DNA from: DATACN01 sp038215095
GTDB taxonomy: Bacteria; Actinomycetota; Thermoleophilia; Solirubrobacterales; Thermoleophilaceae
NCBI GenBank assembly: GCA_038215095.1
Contig: JBBQRG010000036.1
Location: 1 to 31,280 of the forward strand
Length of the DNA: 31,280 bases
Direction of reading: 5' to 3'
Below, one piece after another: positions 14,996-21,976 of this stretch. The notes beneath the pieces were generated by a model. It was not told the DNA's origin. It worked only from the letters and a program-made list of their open reading frames with translations, and made no database searches. The position numbers were made by a program, and so were the translations under genes. How positions within the stretch are numbered: the first letter of the stretch is position 1; every line of letters begins with the position of its first letter.

Positions 14996-15653
14996 GCGTG
15001 AGGAAGCGCTCGATCGCCAGCTCGCGCTTGACGCCGATCACGCCGCCGCGCGGGCCGGTCATGCCCACGTCGGTGATGTAGGCGGTCCCGCCCGGCAGCA
15101 CGCGCGCGTCGGCTGTGGGCACGTGCGTGTGGGTGCCCACGCAGGCCGTCACCCGCCCGTCCACGTACCAGCCCAGCGCGACCTTCTCGCTGGTCGCCTC
15201 CGCGTGCATGTCCAGCAGGACGTGGTCGGTCTTGCCGCGCAGCTCGGAGAGGATCGCGTCGGCCTCGCTGAAGGGCGAGCGCACCGCCTCCACGAAGAGC
15301 TGGCCGGAGAGGTTCACCACGCCGAGCCGCTTGCCGTCGCGCTCGACGACGGTGTGGCCGCGGCCCGGGCTGCCCTTCGGGTAGTTGGCCGGCCGCACTA
15401 TCCGTTCCTCGCGGTCGAGGAAGCCGTAGACGTCGCGGTGGCGGTAGGCATGGTTGCCGAGGGTGATGGCGTCGGCGCCGGTCTCGAGCAGCTCGCGCGC
15501 GGTCTTCTCGGTGATGCCCACGCCGCCGGCCGAGTTCTCGCCGTTCACCACGACCCAGTCGGGCTGGTGGCGCTCGCGCAGGCCGGGCAGCACGGACGCC
15601 AGCGTCCGCCGGCCCAGGCCGCCCACCACGTCGCCGACGAACAAGAGCTTCAC
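14877..15653 (-). CDS. ymdB: YmdB-family metallophosphoesterase (TIGR00282)
   Basis: The protein has 258 aa, the usual size for YmdB, a dinuclear-metal phosphodiesterase that hydrolyses 2',3'-cyclic nucleotides in Bacillus. Metal-site motifs are seen in order: LLFVGDVVGGLGRR, VVVNGENSAGGVGI, ADAITLGNHAYRHRDV, LLDMHAEATSEKVALGWYVD and VGTHTHVPTADARVLP. The GTG start at 15653 gives VKLLFVGD, the usual beginning. It is divergent from the ABC transporter ATPase (28 bases apart) and converges with the GT87 gene over 119 bases. The activity is inferred from the family; the true substrate here is unknown. Confidence 0.93.
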   Translation of the reverse strand: MKLLFVGDVVGGLGRRTLASVLPGLRERHQPDWVVVNGENSAGGVGITEKTARELLETGADAITLGNHAYRHRDVYGFLDREERIVRPANYPKGSPGRGHTVVERDGKRLGVVNLSGQLFVEAVRSPFSEADAILSELRGKTDHVLLDMHAEATSEKVALGWYVDGRVTACVGTHTHVPTADARVLPGGTAYITDVGMTGPRGGVIGVKRELAIERFLTLTQVKFETSDEDPWLMGVLIEAGDDGRATSIEQLLVPVA

Positions 15654-15681
15654 AGTCCGCGATTCTGCCAAGGTGTTCGCC

Positions 15682-16398
15682 ATGGAGCTTGCGACGGCCG
15701 CGCCGGTGCTCGAGGCGAGCGGCCTCGTCAAGCGTTTCGGGGAGCGCGAGGCGCTCAAGGATGTGTCGCTCAGCGCCGGCCGCGGCGAGCTGGTGGCGGT
15801 GATCGGGCCGAACGGCGCGGGCAAGACCACGCTGCTATCGATCCTCGCCGGAATCCAGCGCGCGGACGCCGGCAGCGTGTCGAAGTCGCGCGGCGAGGTC
15901 GGCTGGGTGCCCCAGCAGCCGGCGCTCTACTCGAAGCTCACGGTGCAGGAGAACCTGGCGCTGTTCGCGCGGCTCGAGCGGGTCGCGGATCCCGCCGCCG
16001 CGGTGGATCGCATGCTCGACCTGACGGGACTCCGCGAGCGCTCGCGCGACCAGCTGGGCGTGCTGTCCGGCGGCAACCGCCAGCGCGTGAACATCGCGAT
16101 CGGGCTGCTGGCGGAGCCCGAGGTCCTGCTGCTCGACGAGCCCAGCGCCGCGCTCGACCCGCGCCAGCGCGAGCGCCTCTGGGAGTTCATCCTGCGGCTG
16201 GCCGGCGAGGGCACCACCGTGGTCTTCGCCACCCACAACATTCAGGAGGCCGACCGCTACGCCAGCCGCGTGGCCGTGCTGGCGGACGGCGAGCTGCTGT
16301 TCACGGGCCCGCCGCGCGAGCTCGAGCAGGTGGTCGGCACGAGCGGCCTCGAATTCGAGGCGGCCTTCGTAGCCTTCCTCCACCAGCAGGGCCACTGA
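15682..16398 (+). CDS. ABC transporter ATP-binding protein
   Basis: This is a 238-residue ATPase of the ABC-2 exporter type (DrrA/CcmA-like). The Walker A GPNGAGKT is at residues 42-49, the Q-loop region is VGWVPQQPALYSKLTVQENL, the signature is LSGGNRQRVNIAIGL, the Walker B is VLLLDEPSAALDP, and the switch His is in ATHNIQEADRYA. ATG 15682 has AAGG nine bases upstream; an in-frame GTG at 15673 is an alternative. The permease begins five bases after the stop, so the pair forms one exporter. The substrate is unknown; the enzyme subgroup covers drugs, lipids and polysaccharides. Confidence 0.95.
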   Translation: MELATAAPVLEASGLVKRFGEREALKDVSLSAGRGELVAVIGPNGAGKTTLLSILAGIQRADAGSVSKSRGEVGWVPQQPALYSKLTVQENLALFARLERVADPAAAVDRMLDLTGLRERSRDQLGVLSGGNRQRVNIAIGLLAEPEVLLLDEPSAALDPRQRERLWEFILRLAGEGTTVVFATHNIQEADRYASRVAVLADGELLFTGPPRELEQVVGTSGLEFEAAFVAFLHQQGH

Positions 16399-16402
16399 CA
16401 GC

Positions 16403-17740
16403 GTGCGCTGGCTGCTGCTGAAGGACCTCCGCATCCTGGGGCGCTCGCCGCTGCTGGTGGCGCTGCTCGTGCTGTACCCGATCGTGATCGCCACGCTGAT
16501 CGGCTTCGCCATCTCGCGCGGACCCGACAAGCCGCGCGTCGCCTTCTACAACGGCGTGCCGGCATCGGCCAACGTGATCGAGCTGGGCGGCGAGCGGATC
16601 GACCTCTCGAAGCAGTCGCAGGGCCTGTTCCACGCGATCGACCCCGTGCGCGTGAAGAGCCGCCGCGAGGCGATCCAGAAGGTGCGCGACGGCGACGTGC
16701 TGGGCGCGCTCGTGATCCCGGCCAACATCGCCACCAAGCTGCAGACAGGCCTCCAGCCCGGCAGCGTCGAGGTCTACTACAACGCCGAGGACCCGGCCAA
16801 GAAGCAGTTCGTGGAGAACACGATCCGCTCGCAGGTGCAGATCGCGAACGCCGCACTCACGAAGCGGATCGCGGACGAGTCCCTGCGGCTGCTCAGCCTG
16901 ATTCGCGACGGCGGCAGCTACAGCTTCCTCGGGCGCGACTTCCAGGTGCTCGGGCTGAAGCGCTCCGAGCAGATCCTCCGCAAGGCGGCGCGCGACCTGC
17001 CGCGCGGCGGGAGCGTGGGGGCTCAGGTGCAGGGCGTGATCGGCTTCGCGCGGCTCGCGCGCGACAACCTCTCGTTCTCCGACGACGTGCTGAATGTGGT
17101 CGGCGAGCCGATCCGCGTGCGCTCCACGGTGATCAACGGCGGCACCACCTCGCTCAGCTCGTTCGCGGTGGCATTGGCCGTGGCCGTCTCGATGATGTTC
17201 GTGACGCTGCTTTTGGCCGCTGGCTCGCTGGCGCTGGAGCGCGAGGAGAACGCGTTCGCGCGGCTCGTGCGCGGGCTCGTGTCGCGTACCGGGCTGCTGC
17301 TCGAGAAGGCGGGCCTCGCGGCGATCTGCTCGTTCGCCGTCTGCCTCTTGATGCTGGGCGGCCTGGGCCTGTTCGTGCAGCTCGACTGGAGCCGCTTCCC
17401 GTTCTGGCTGGCCGCGCTGGCGGCCGGCACGCTCTCCTTCGCCGCGCTCGGGCTGGCCATCGGCGCGATCACCCGCGAGGTGCGCGCGGCCTCGCTGCTG
17501 GCGTTCATGCTGGCGTTGCCGCTGGCCTTCCTGGCGCTGGTGCCCTCGGGCGCGGTGGCGCCCGCGCTCTACAACGTGATCCGCGTGATCTCGGCGATCT
17601 TCCCCTTCAAGCCGGCGCTCGACGCCCTCGACGCGGCGCTGAACGACTCCGGGGGCCTCGGCGTTGCGCTGCTCCACCTGGCGGCGCTCTTTGTGGGATT
17701 CGCCACACTTAGCCGTCTGGCCTTGCGGCGCTTCGCCTAG
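16403..17740 (+). CDS. ABC-2 type transporter permease
   Basis: The 445-residue permease pairs with the preceding ATPase. It has one N-terminal helix (SPLLVALLVLYPIVIATLIG), a long extracytoplasmic domain of about 220 residues, then a C-terminal group of helices beginning FAVALAVAVSMMFVTLLLAA and ending LLHLAALFVGFATLSRLALR. This is the ABC-2 (PF12698-like) architecture with a large periplasmic/extracellular loop. The GTG at 16403 follows the ATPase stop by four bases. ABC-2 exporters with such loops move peptides, lipids or natural products; no specific substrate can be named. Confidence 0.9.
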   Translation: MRWLLLKDLRILGRSPLLVALLVLYPIVIATLIGFAISRGPDKPRVAFYNGVPASANVIELGGERIDLSKQSQGLFHAIDPVRVKSRREAIQKVRDGDVLGALVIPANIATKLQTGLQPGSVEVYYNAEDPAKKQFVENTIRSQVQIANAALTKRIADESLRLLSLIRDGGSYSFLGRDFQVLGLKRSEQILRKAARDLPRGGSVGAQVQGVIGFARLARDNLSFSDDVLNVVGEPIRVRSTVINGGTTSLSSFAVALAVAVSMMFVTLLLAAGSLALEREENAFARLVRGLVSRTGLLLEKAGLAAICSFAVCLLMLGGLGLFVQLDWSRFPFWLAALAAGTLSFAALGLAIGAITREVRAASLLAFMLALPLAFLALVPSGAVAPALYNVIRVISAIFPFKPALDALDAALNDSGGLGVALLHLAALFVGFATLSRLALRRFA

Positions 17741-17745
17741 CGGCG

Positions 17746-17771
17746 TAGGGTCGGCCGCGACCCCAAGGAGG
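17746..17771 (+). promoter_or_regulatory. Leader of the DUF4242 gene: -10-like TAGGGT, small hairpin, strong Shine-Dalgarno
   Basis: TAGGGT (17746-17751) could be a -10 box. GGGTCG-GCCG-CGACCC (17748-17763) is a perfect 6-bp hairpin. AAGGAGG (17765-17771) is a near-ideal ribosome-binding site seven bases before ATG 17779. This is the clearest Shine-Dalgarno in the window, unlike the leaderless-type starts elsewhere, and suggests high expression of the small protein. If TAGGGT is the promoter, the hairpin overlaps it and would be an operator rather than RNA structure. Confidence 0.4.
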
Positions 17772-17778
17772 TACCTAA

Positions 17779-18075
17779 ATGGACACGTACGTGATCTTGA
17801 GAAGGAGCGGATGGAGCTCGCCGGAGGAGCTTCAGGAAGCCGCCAAGCGCTCGGCGCAGGTGGGCGATGAGGAGATGTCCGACGACATCCGCTGGATACG
17901 CAGCTACGTCCTCGAAGAGGGCGGCGGAAGCGTCGGAACGGTCTGCATCTACCAGGCGACGAGCCCGGAGAAGGTCCGCGAGCACGCCCAGCGCGCCGGC
18001 CTGCCCGCCGACGAGGTGATCCGGGTGGTCGACACCGTGCACGTGAGGCCCGACCCGGAGCCCGCGGCCGCCTAG
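17779..18075 (+). CDS. Small DUF4242 family protein (SCO4226-like)
   Basis: This is a 98-residue cytoplasmic protein of the DUF4242 family, which includes Streptomyces SCO4226, a reported nickel-binding ferredoxin-like-fold protein. Family-type segments are TYVILRRSGWSSPEELQEAA, IRWIRSYVLEEGG, GTVCIYQATSPEKVREHAQR and the C-terminal VIRVVDTVHVRPDPE. It is preceded by AAGGAGG with ideal spacing. It follows the ABC permease by 38 bases and precedes hemB; a link to either is not shown. Metal binding is family knowledge, not visible here beyond a single Cys and a few His. Confidence 0.85.
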   Translation: MDTYVILRRSGWSSPEELQEAAKRSAQVGDEEMSDDIRWIRSYVLEEGGGSVGTVCIYQATSPEKVREHAQRAGLPADEVIRVVDTVHVRPDPEPAAA

Positions 18076-18094
18076 CCGGCACGACAACCGAGCA

Positions 18095-18121
18095 GGGCGG
18101 CGCCCCAGGGCAGGGCCGCCC
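18095..18121. promoter_or_regulatory. Inverted repeat immediately upstream of the hemB -10 box
   Basis: GGGCGGC (18095-18101) and GCCGCCC (18115-18121) form a perfect 7-bp inverted repeat with a 13-base centre, touching the TACACT hexamer at 18122. It lies where a -35 region would be. It may be an operator for a heme-gene regulator, or the end hairpin of the DUF4242 transcript; it has no T-run. Confidence 0.4.
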
Positions 18122-18127
18122 TACACT
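18122..18127 (+). promoter_or_regulatory. Predicted -10 element (TACACT) of hemB
   Basis: TACACT is followed by exactly 7 nt (GGAGGCC) and the hemB ATG. Transcription from it would begin at about the start codon, giving a leaderless mRNA. The GGAGG between is only two bases from ATG, too close for a normal Shine-Dalgarno. Confidence 0.5.
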
Positions 18128-18134
18128 GGAGGCC

Positions 18135-19109
18135 ATGGCCTTCCCAGCCACGCGCATGCGCAGGCTGCGCGGGAGCGAGCTTCTGCGCGGCATGGTCCGC
18201 GAGACAGAGCTGAGCCCGCAGCATCTGGTGATGCCGATGTTCGTCGAGCTCGGCACCGACAGCCGCACCCCGGTGGAGGCGATGCCGGGCGTGGAGCGGC
18301 TGTCGATCTCGCACGCGGTGGAGGAGGCCGGCGTGGTGCACGACCTGGGCATACCGGCCGTGCTGCTATTCGGGCTGCCGGCCGAGAAGGACCTGCAGGC
18401 CACCGGCGCCTATGACGACGAGGGCGTGGTGCAGCTGGCGGTGCGCGCCCTGAAGGAGGCCCACCCCGACCTCGTGGTGCTCACCGACGTGTGCCTGTGC
18501 GGCTACACGACCCACGGGCACTGCGGCGTGGTCCGCGACGACGGCACGGTCGACAACGACGTCACGCTGGAGCTGCTGGCCAAGACGGCCATCTCCCACG
18601 CCGCGGCGGGCGCCGACGCCGTGGCGCCCAGCGACATGATGGACGGCCGCGTCGGCGCCCTGCGCACGCAGCTCGACAACGAGGGCCACAAGGACACCCC
18701 GATCGTCGCCTACTCCGCCAAGTTCGCCTCGGCCTACTACGGGCCCTTCCGCGAGGCCGCCGACTCGGCGCCCGCGTTCGGCGACCGCCGCACCTACCAG
18801 ATGGATCCCGCCAACGCCGAGGAGGCCGTGCGCGAGGCGCTGCTCGACGTCGAGGAGGGCGCCGACATGGTCATGGTCAAGCCGGCGCTGCCCTACCTGG
18901 ACGTGATTCGCCGCGTGAAGGAGGCAGTGCGCGTGCCGGTGGCGGCCTACAACGTGAGCGGCGAGTACTCGATGATCAAGGCCGCCGCCGCGGCCGGCTA
19001 CCTGGACGAGCGGGCGACCGTGCTCGAGTCGCTCACCGCCATCCGCCGCGCCGGGGCCGACGTCGTGATCACCTACCACGCGAAGGACGTGGCCGAATGG
19101 CTTCGATAG
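18135..19109 (+). CDS. hemB: Delta-aminolevulinic acid dehydratase (porphobilinogen synthase)
   Basis: HemB condenses two 5-aminolevulinates to porphobilinogen, an early step of tetrapyrrole synthesis. The product has 324 aa, standard length. The Zn-site cysteines appear in DVCLCGYTTHGHCG, so this is the Zn-dependent type. The Schiff-base lysines are K196 (SAKFASAYYGPFR) and K249 (VMVKPALPYLD), matching the usual K195/K247 positions. The C-terminal segment SGEYSMIKAAAAAGYLDE is also typical. The ATG at 18135 has a -10-like hexamer 7 nt upstream. The next gene begins 13 bases before the hemB stop, so the two are translationally linked. Confidence 0.97.
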   Translation: MAFPATRMRRLRGSELLRGMVRETELSPQHLVMPMFVELGTDSRTPVEAMPGVERLSISHAVEEAGVVHDLGIPAVLLFGLPAEKDLQATGAYDDEGVVQLAVRALKEAHPDLVVLTDVCLCGYTTHGHCGVVRDDGTVDNDVTLELLAKTAISHAAAGADAVAPSDMMDGRVGALRTQLDNEGHKDTPIVAYSAKFASAYYGPFREAADSAPAFGDRRTYQMDPANAEEAVREALLDVEEGADMVMVKPALPYLDVIRRVKEAVRVPVAAYNVSGEYSMIKAAAAAGYLDERATVLESLTAIRRAGADVVITYHAKDVAEWLR

Positions 19110-20164
19110 CCAAGGTCCGCAGCCGCAAGGACGGCGCGGCCATCCCGCTCGACGAGCTCGACAAGAAGCTCCTCAACCTGCTCCAGGGCCGCTTTCCGCT
19201 GGCCGAGCGGCCCTTCGCCCACGTGGCCGAGCTGGCCGGCGCGTCGGAGGACGAGGTCCTCACGCGCACCGACCGCCTGGTGCGCGAGCGCATCATCCGC
19301 CAGGTCACGCCGATCTTCGACACGCGCGTGCTCGGGCACGACTCGATGCTCGTGGCGGCGAAGGTGGACTCGGAGCACCCCTGGCGCGCGGCCAAGATCA
19401 TCAACTCGCACCCCGGGGTCTCGCACAACTACCTGCGCAACCACGACTTCAACATCTGGTTCACGATCGCCACGGAGCCGGACTCGAAGCTCGGCCTGCA
19501 GGGCACGCTCCAGGTGCTGCAGGAGCTCACGGGCGCCGAGTCCGTGCGCCAGCTGCCCACGCTGAAGCTGTTCAAGATCCGCATGGACCTCGAGATGGAG
19601 AAGGGCACCGACGACCTCGCCGCGGCGGGCGTGGCCGAGGAGCCGAAGGACCCGGTGCGCGCCGAGCTGTCCGAGCTCGACATCGAGCTGATCAAGACGC
19701 TGCAGGGGGACATGCCGATCGTGTCCGAGCCGTACGCGCCGGCGGCGGCCGAGCTGGGCATCTCGCAGGCCAAGCTGCTCGAGCAGCTGGAGTCGATGAG
19801 CGAGCGCCGCATCCTGCGCCGCGTGGCCGCGATCCTCTTCCACCGCCGCGCGGGCTTCTCCGCCAACGGCATGGGCGTCTGGCGCGTGCCGGAGGAGCGG
19901 ATGATGGAGCTGGGCCCGCGCATGGCCTCGTTCCGGGGCATCTCGCACTGCTACGAGCGCCCGACCTACGAGGACTGGCCCTACTCGCTCTTCACGATGG
20001 CCCACGGGCGCTCGAAGGAGGAGTGCGACGCGATCCTCGACTCGATCGCCGCCGACACCGGCATCGAGGACCGGCGCACGCTCTACTCCTCGACCGAGTT
20101 CAAGAAGACCCGCCTCCTCTACTTCACGGGCGAGCACCAGAAGTGGGAAGCGGAGCACAGCTAG
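19097..20164 (+). CDS. Fused AhbA/AhbB-type siroheme decarboxylase or Lrp/AsnC-like heme regulator
   Basis: The 355-residue protein has two tandem Lrp/AsnC-like units. Unit 1 (about residues 15-175) starts with a winged helix (LDELDKKLLNLLQGRFPLAE) and has IIRQVTPIFDTRVLG, SMLVAAKVD and NYLRNHDFNIWFTIA. Unit 2 (about 193-350) has ELDIELIKTLQGDMPIVSEP and CYERPTYEDWPYSLFTMAHG. These segments match the AhbA/AhbB and NirD/L/G/H family, which decarboxylates siroheme to 12,18-didecarboxysiroheme on the alternative heme or heme d1 routes. AhbA and AhbB are normally separate subunits; here they form one chain. It lies between hemB and hemL and overlaps hemB by 13 bases. It could be an enzyme or a tetrapyrrole-responsive regulator; sequence does not decide. 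Confidence 0.85.
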   Translation: MASIAKVRSRKDGAAIPLDELDKKLLNLLQGRFPLAERPFAHVAELAGASEDEVLTRTDRLVRERIIRQVTPIFDTRVLGHDSMLVAAKVDSEHPWRAAKIINSHPGVSHNYLRNHDFNIWFTIATEPDSKLGLQGTLQVLQELTGAESVRQLPTLKLFKIRMDLEMEKGTDDLAAAGVAEEPKDPVRAELSELDIELIKTLQGDMPIVSEPYAPAAAELGISQAKLLEQLESMSERRILRRVAAILFHRRAGFSANGMGVWRVPEERMMELGPRMASFRGISHCYERPTYEDWPYSLFTMAHGRSKEECDAILDSIAADTGIEDRRTLYSSTEFKKTRLLYFTGEHQKWEAEHS

Positions 20165-20206
20165 GCACCGCCGCGGCAAGCAGCCGGCTCGGCCGGTTGC
20201 GCGCCG

Positions 20207-21481
20207 ATGATCGTGTCCCGATCGGCTGAGCTCTACGCCCGGGCCGTCGAGCTGATGCCCGGCGGCGTGAACTCGCCGGTGCGGGCGATGCGCTCGATCG
20301 GGCGGGACCCCATCTTCGTCGCGCGCGGCGAGGGCGCGGAGCTCGTGGACGTGGACGGCAACCGCTACGTGGACTGGGTGATGTCGTGGGGACCGCTGAT
20401 CGCCGGGCACGCCCACCCGGACGTGGTGGCCGCGGTGACGGCGGCGGCGGGGGCCGGCACCAGCTTCGGCGCGCCCACCGAGGCCGAGGTCGAGCTGGCC
20501 GCCGAGGTGGTGGAGCGCGTGCCGTCGGCGGAGATGGCGCGGATGACCTCGTCGGGCACCGAGGCTTCGATGAGCGCCATCCGCCTGGCACGAGCCGCGA
20601 CGGGCCGCGACACCGTGTTCAAGTTCGCCGGCGCCTACCACGGCCACGTGGACGGCCTGCTGGCCGACGCCGGCTCGGGCCTCGCGACGGCGGGGATCCC
20701 CGCCAGCCCGGGCGTGACCGAGGCGCAGGCGGCCGACACCGTTGTGGTGCCCTGGAACGACCGCGAGGCGGTGGAGCGCGCGCTCGCCGAGCGGCAGCCG
20801 GCGGCGATCATCTGCGAGCCCTACCCGGCGAACATGGGCCTGGTGGCGCCCGCGCCGGCCTTCCTCGAGTTCCTGCGCGACCAGGCCGACGCCGCGGGCG
20901 CGCTGCTGGTGTTCGACGAGGTGATCAGCGGCTTTCGCGTGGCGCGCGGGGGCGCCCAGGAGCGCGAGGGCGTGCGCCCCGACCTGACGATCCTCGGCAA
21001 GGTGCTCGGCGGGGGCCTGCCGGCGGCCGCCTACGCGGGCCCGAGCGAGCTGATGGAGCGGGTGGCGCCCGCCGGCGACGTGTACCAGGCGGGGACGCTC
21101 TCGGGCAACCCGCTCGCAACTGCGGCCGGCCTGGCGACGCTGCGGCTGCTCGACGGCGCCGCGTACGAGCGCCTGGAGTCGCTCACGACCCTGCTGGCCG
21201 ACGGCCTGGAGCGCGCGGTCGCCGACACGGGCGTCCAGGCGAGCGTCGCCCGCGCACCCGGCCTGGTCACGCTGTTCTTCTCGGCCACCCCGCCGACGGA
21301 CTACGACTCCGCGCGCGCCTGCGACCTCGAGGCCCACGCCGCGTTCTGCCGCGCGATGCTCGAAGCCGGCGTCTACCTGCCGCCCTCGCAGTTCGAGGCC
21401 TGGTTCCCCTCGCTGGCCCACTCCGAGGCCCAGATCGAGCGCACGGTCGCAGCCGCGCGCGAGGCCCTCGCGGCGCTTTGA
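20207..21481 (+). CDS. hemL: Glutamate-1-semialdehyde 2,1-aminomutase
   Basis: HemL converts glutamate-1-semialdehyde to 5-aminolevulinate, feeding HemB, so this organism uses the C5 route. The 424-residue sequence has the family start MPGGVNSPVRAM, the PLP-phosphate region TSSGTEASMSAIRLARAATG, KFAGAYHGHVDGLL, the aspartate in LLVFDEVISGFRV, and the Schiff-base lysine K265 in ILGKVLGGGLPAAAY, the same number as in E. coli HemL. One small difference is CEPYPANMGLV where EPVAGNMG is usual. ATG 20207 lies 42 bases after the AhbAB-type gene. The stop overlaps the next gene as TTGA. Confidence 0.97.
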   Translation: MIVSRSAELYARAVELMPGGVNSPVRAMRSIGRDPIFVARGEGAELVDVDGNRYVDWVMSWGPLIAGHAHPDVVAAVTAAAGAGTSFGAPTEAEVELAAEVVERVPSAEMARMTSSGTEASMSAIRLARAATGRDTVFKFAGAYHGHVDGLLADAGSGLATAGIPASPGVTEAQAADTVVVPWNDREAVERALAERQPAAIICEPYPANMGLVAPAPAFLEFLRDQADAAGALLVFDEVISGFRVARGGAQEREGVRPDLTILGKVLGGGLPAAAYAGPSELMERVAPAGDVYQAGTLSGNPLATAAGLATLRLLDGAAYERLESLTTLLADGLERAVADTGVQASVARAPGLVTLFFSATPPTDYDSARACDLEAHAAFCRAMLEAGVYLPPSQFEAWFPSLAHSEAQIERTVAAAREALAAL

Positions 21482-21909
21482 GCGTGCTGCGCCAGGTCGC
21501 GGAGGCCAGCGGACCGGCGCTGGCGACGCACGCCGTGGCCGACCCGGGCCCGGGTCGCTTCGAGGCCCAGCTGGACGATCCCGAGCGGCTGTTCGTGCTC
21601 GAAGCGGTCTACGAGGGCTACCTCATGCACTACGGGACGCCGCGCGTATTCACGGGCATGGAGCCCGACCTGGCGCTGCTCGCCGGCGACGCCCTCTATG
21701 CCCTGGGCCTCGAGCACCTGGCCGCCCGGGGCGACCTGGCCGCCGTGGCCGAGCTGTCCGACCTGATCTCGCTTTCGGCGAGGGCGCAGGCGGAGGGCGA
21801 CCCCGAACTGGCGGACGCGCTCTGGGACGCCAGCGCCCGGGCCCTCGGCCCGGCCGGAGGGGTGGGCGCGCGCCAGGTTTCGCGCGATAGGCTGCCCGGC
21901 GCCTCGTGA
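21478..21909 (+). CDS. Hypothetical protein coupled to hemL
   Basis: I do not recognise this 143-residue protein. TTG 21478 overlaps the hemL stop as TTGA, the same coupling used elsewhere in the window; GTG 21484 is an alternative start. The sequence is soluble and mostly helical, with LFVLEAVYEGYLMHYGTPRV and then MEPDLALLAGDALYALGLEH and VAELSDLISLSARAQ. The helix with LLAGDALYALGLEHLA is reminiscent of all-helical prenyl-synthase-like folds, but no Asp-rich motif is present, so no function is assigned. It ends exactly at a hairpin and the next unit is the Rieske-cytochrome b operon. Codon pattern matches its neighbours, supporting a real gene. Confidence 0.75.
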   Translation: MSVLRQVAEASGPALATHAVADPGPGRFEAQLDDPERLFVLEAVYEGYLMHYGTPRVFTGMEPDLALLAGDALYALGLEHLAARGDLAAVAELSDLISLSARAQAEGDPELADALWDASARALGPAGGVGARQVSRDRLPGAS

Positions 21910-21938
21910 CGCCCGCAACCATGTTGGCAACGGGCGTC
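21908..21938 (+). terminator. Compound hairpin between the heme genes and the Rieske operon
   Basis: GACGCCCG (21908-21915) and CGGGCGTC (21931-21938) form a perfect 8-bp stem. Inside it, CAAC-CAT-GTTG makes a second 4-bp stem, leaving a GCAA bulge. It starts on the stop codon of the preceding gene. No T-run follows (the sequence continues TCCGAGCGGTAAAAACC), so a terminator acting with Rho, or an RNA/operator element before the Rieske gene, are both possible. Confidence 0.4.
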
Positions 21939-21976
21939 TCCGAGCGGTAAAAACCACTACAGATTCTTCCGGACTC

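Noticed and set aside
13777..15081. Plus-strand 434-codon frame overlapping the GT87 gene in another frame
   Set aside because: Arg/Ala-rich shadow frame; the GT87 frame has membrane helices and family motifs.
16301..18403. Minus-strand open frame of 700 codons over the ABC permease and hemB start
   Set aside because: Runs antisense across three supported genes and a promoter region; no motifs.
19073..21421. Minus-strand open frame of 782 codons over the AhbAB and hemL genes
   Set aside because: Antisense shadow of two well-supported genes; composition is Arg/His/Val-rich low complexity and it has no recognisable domain.
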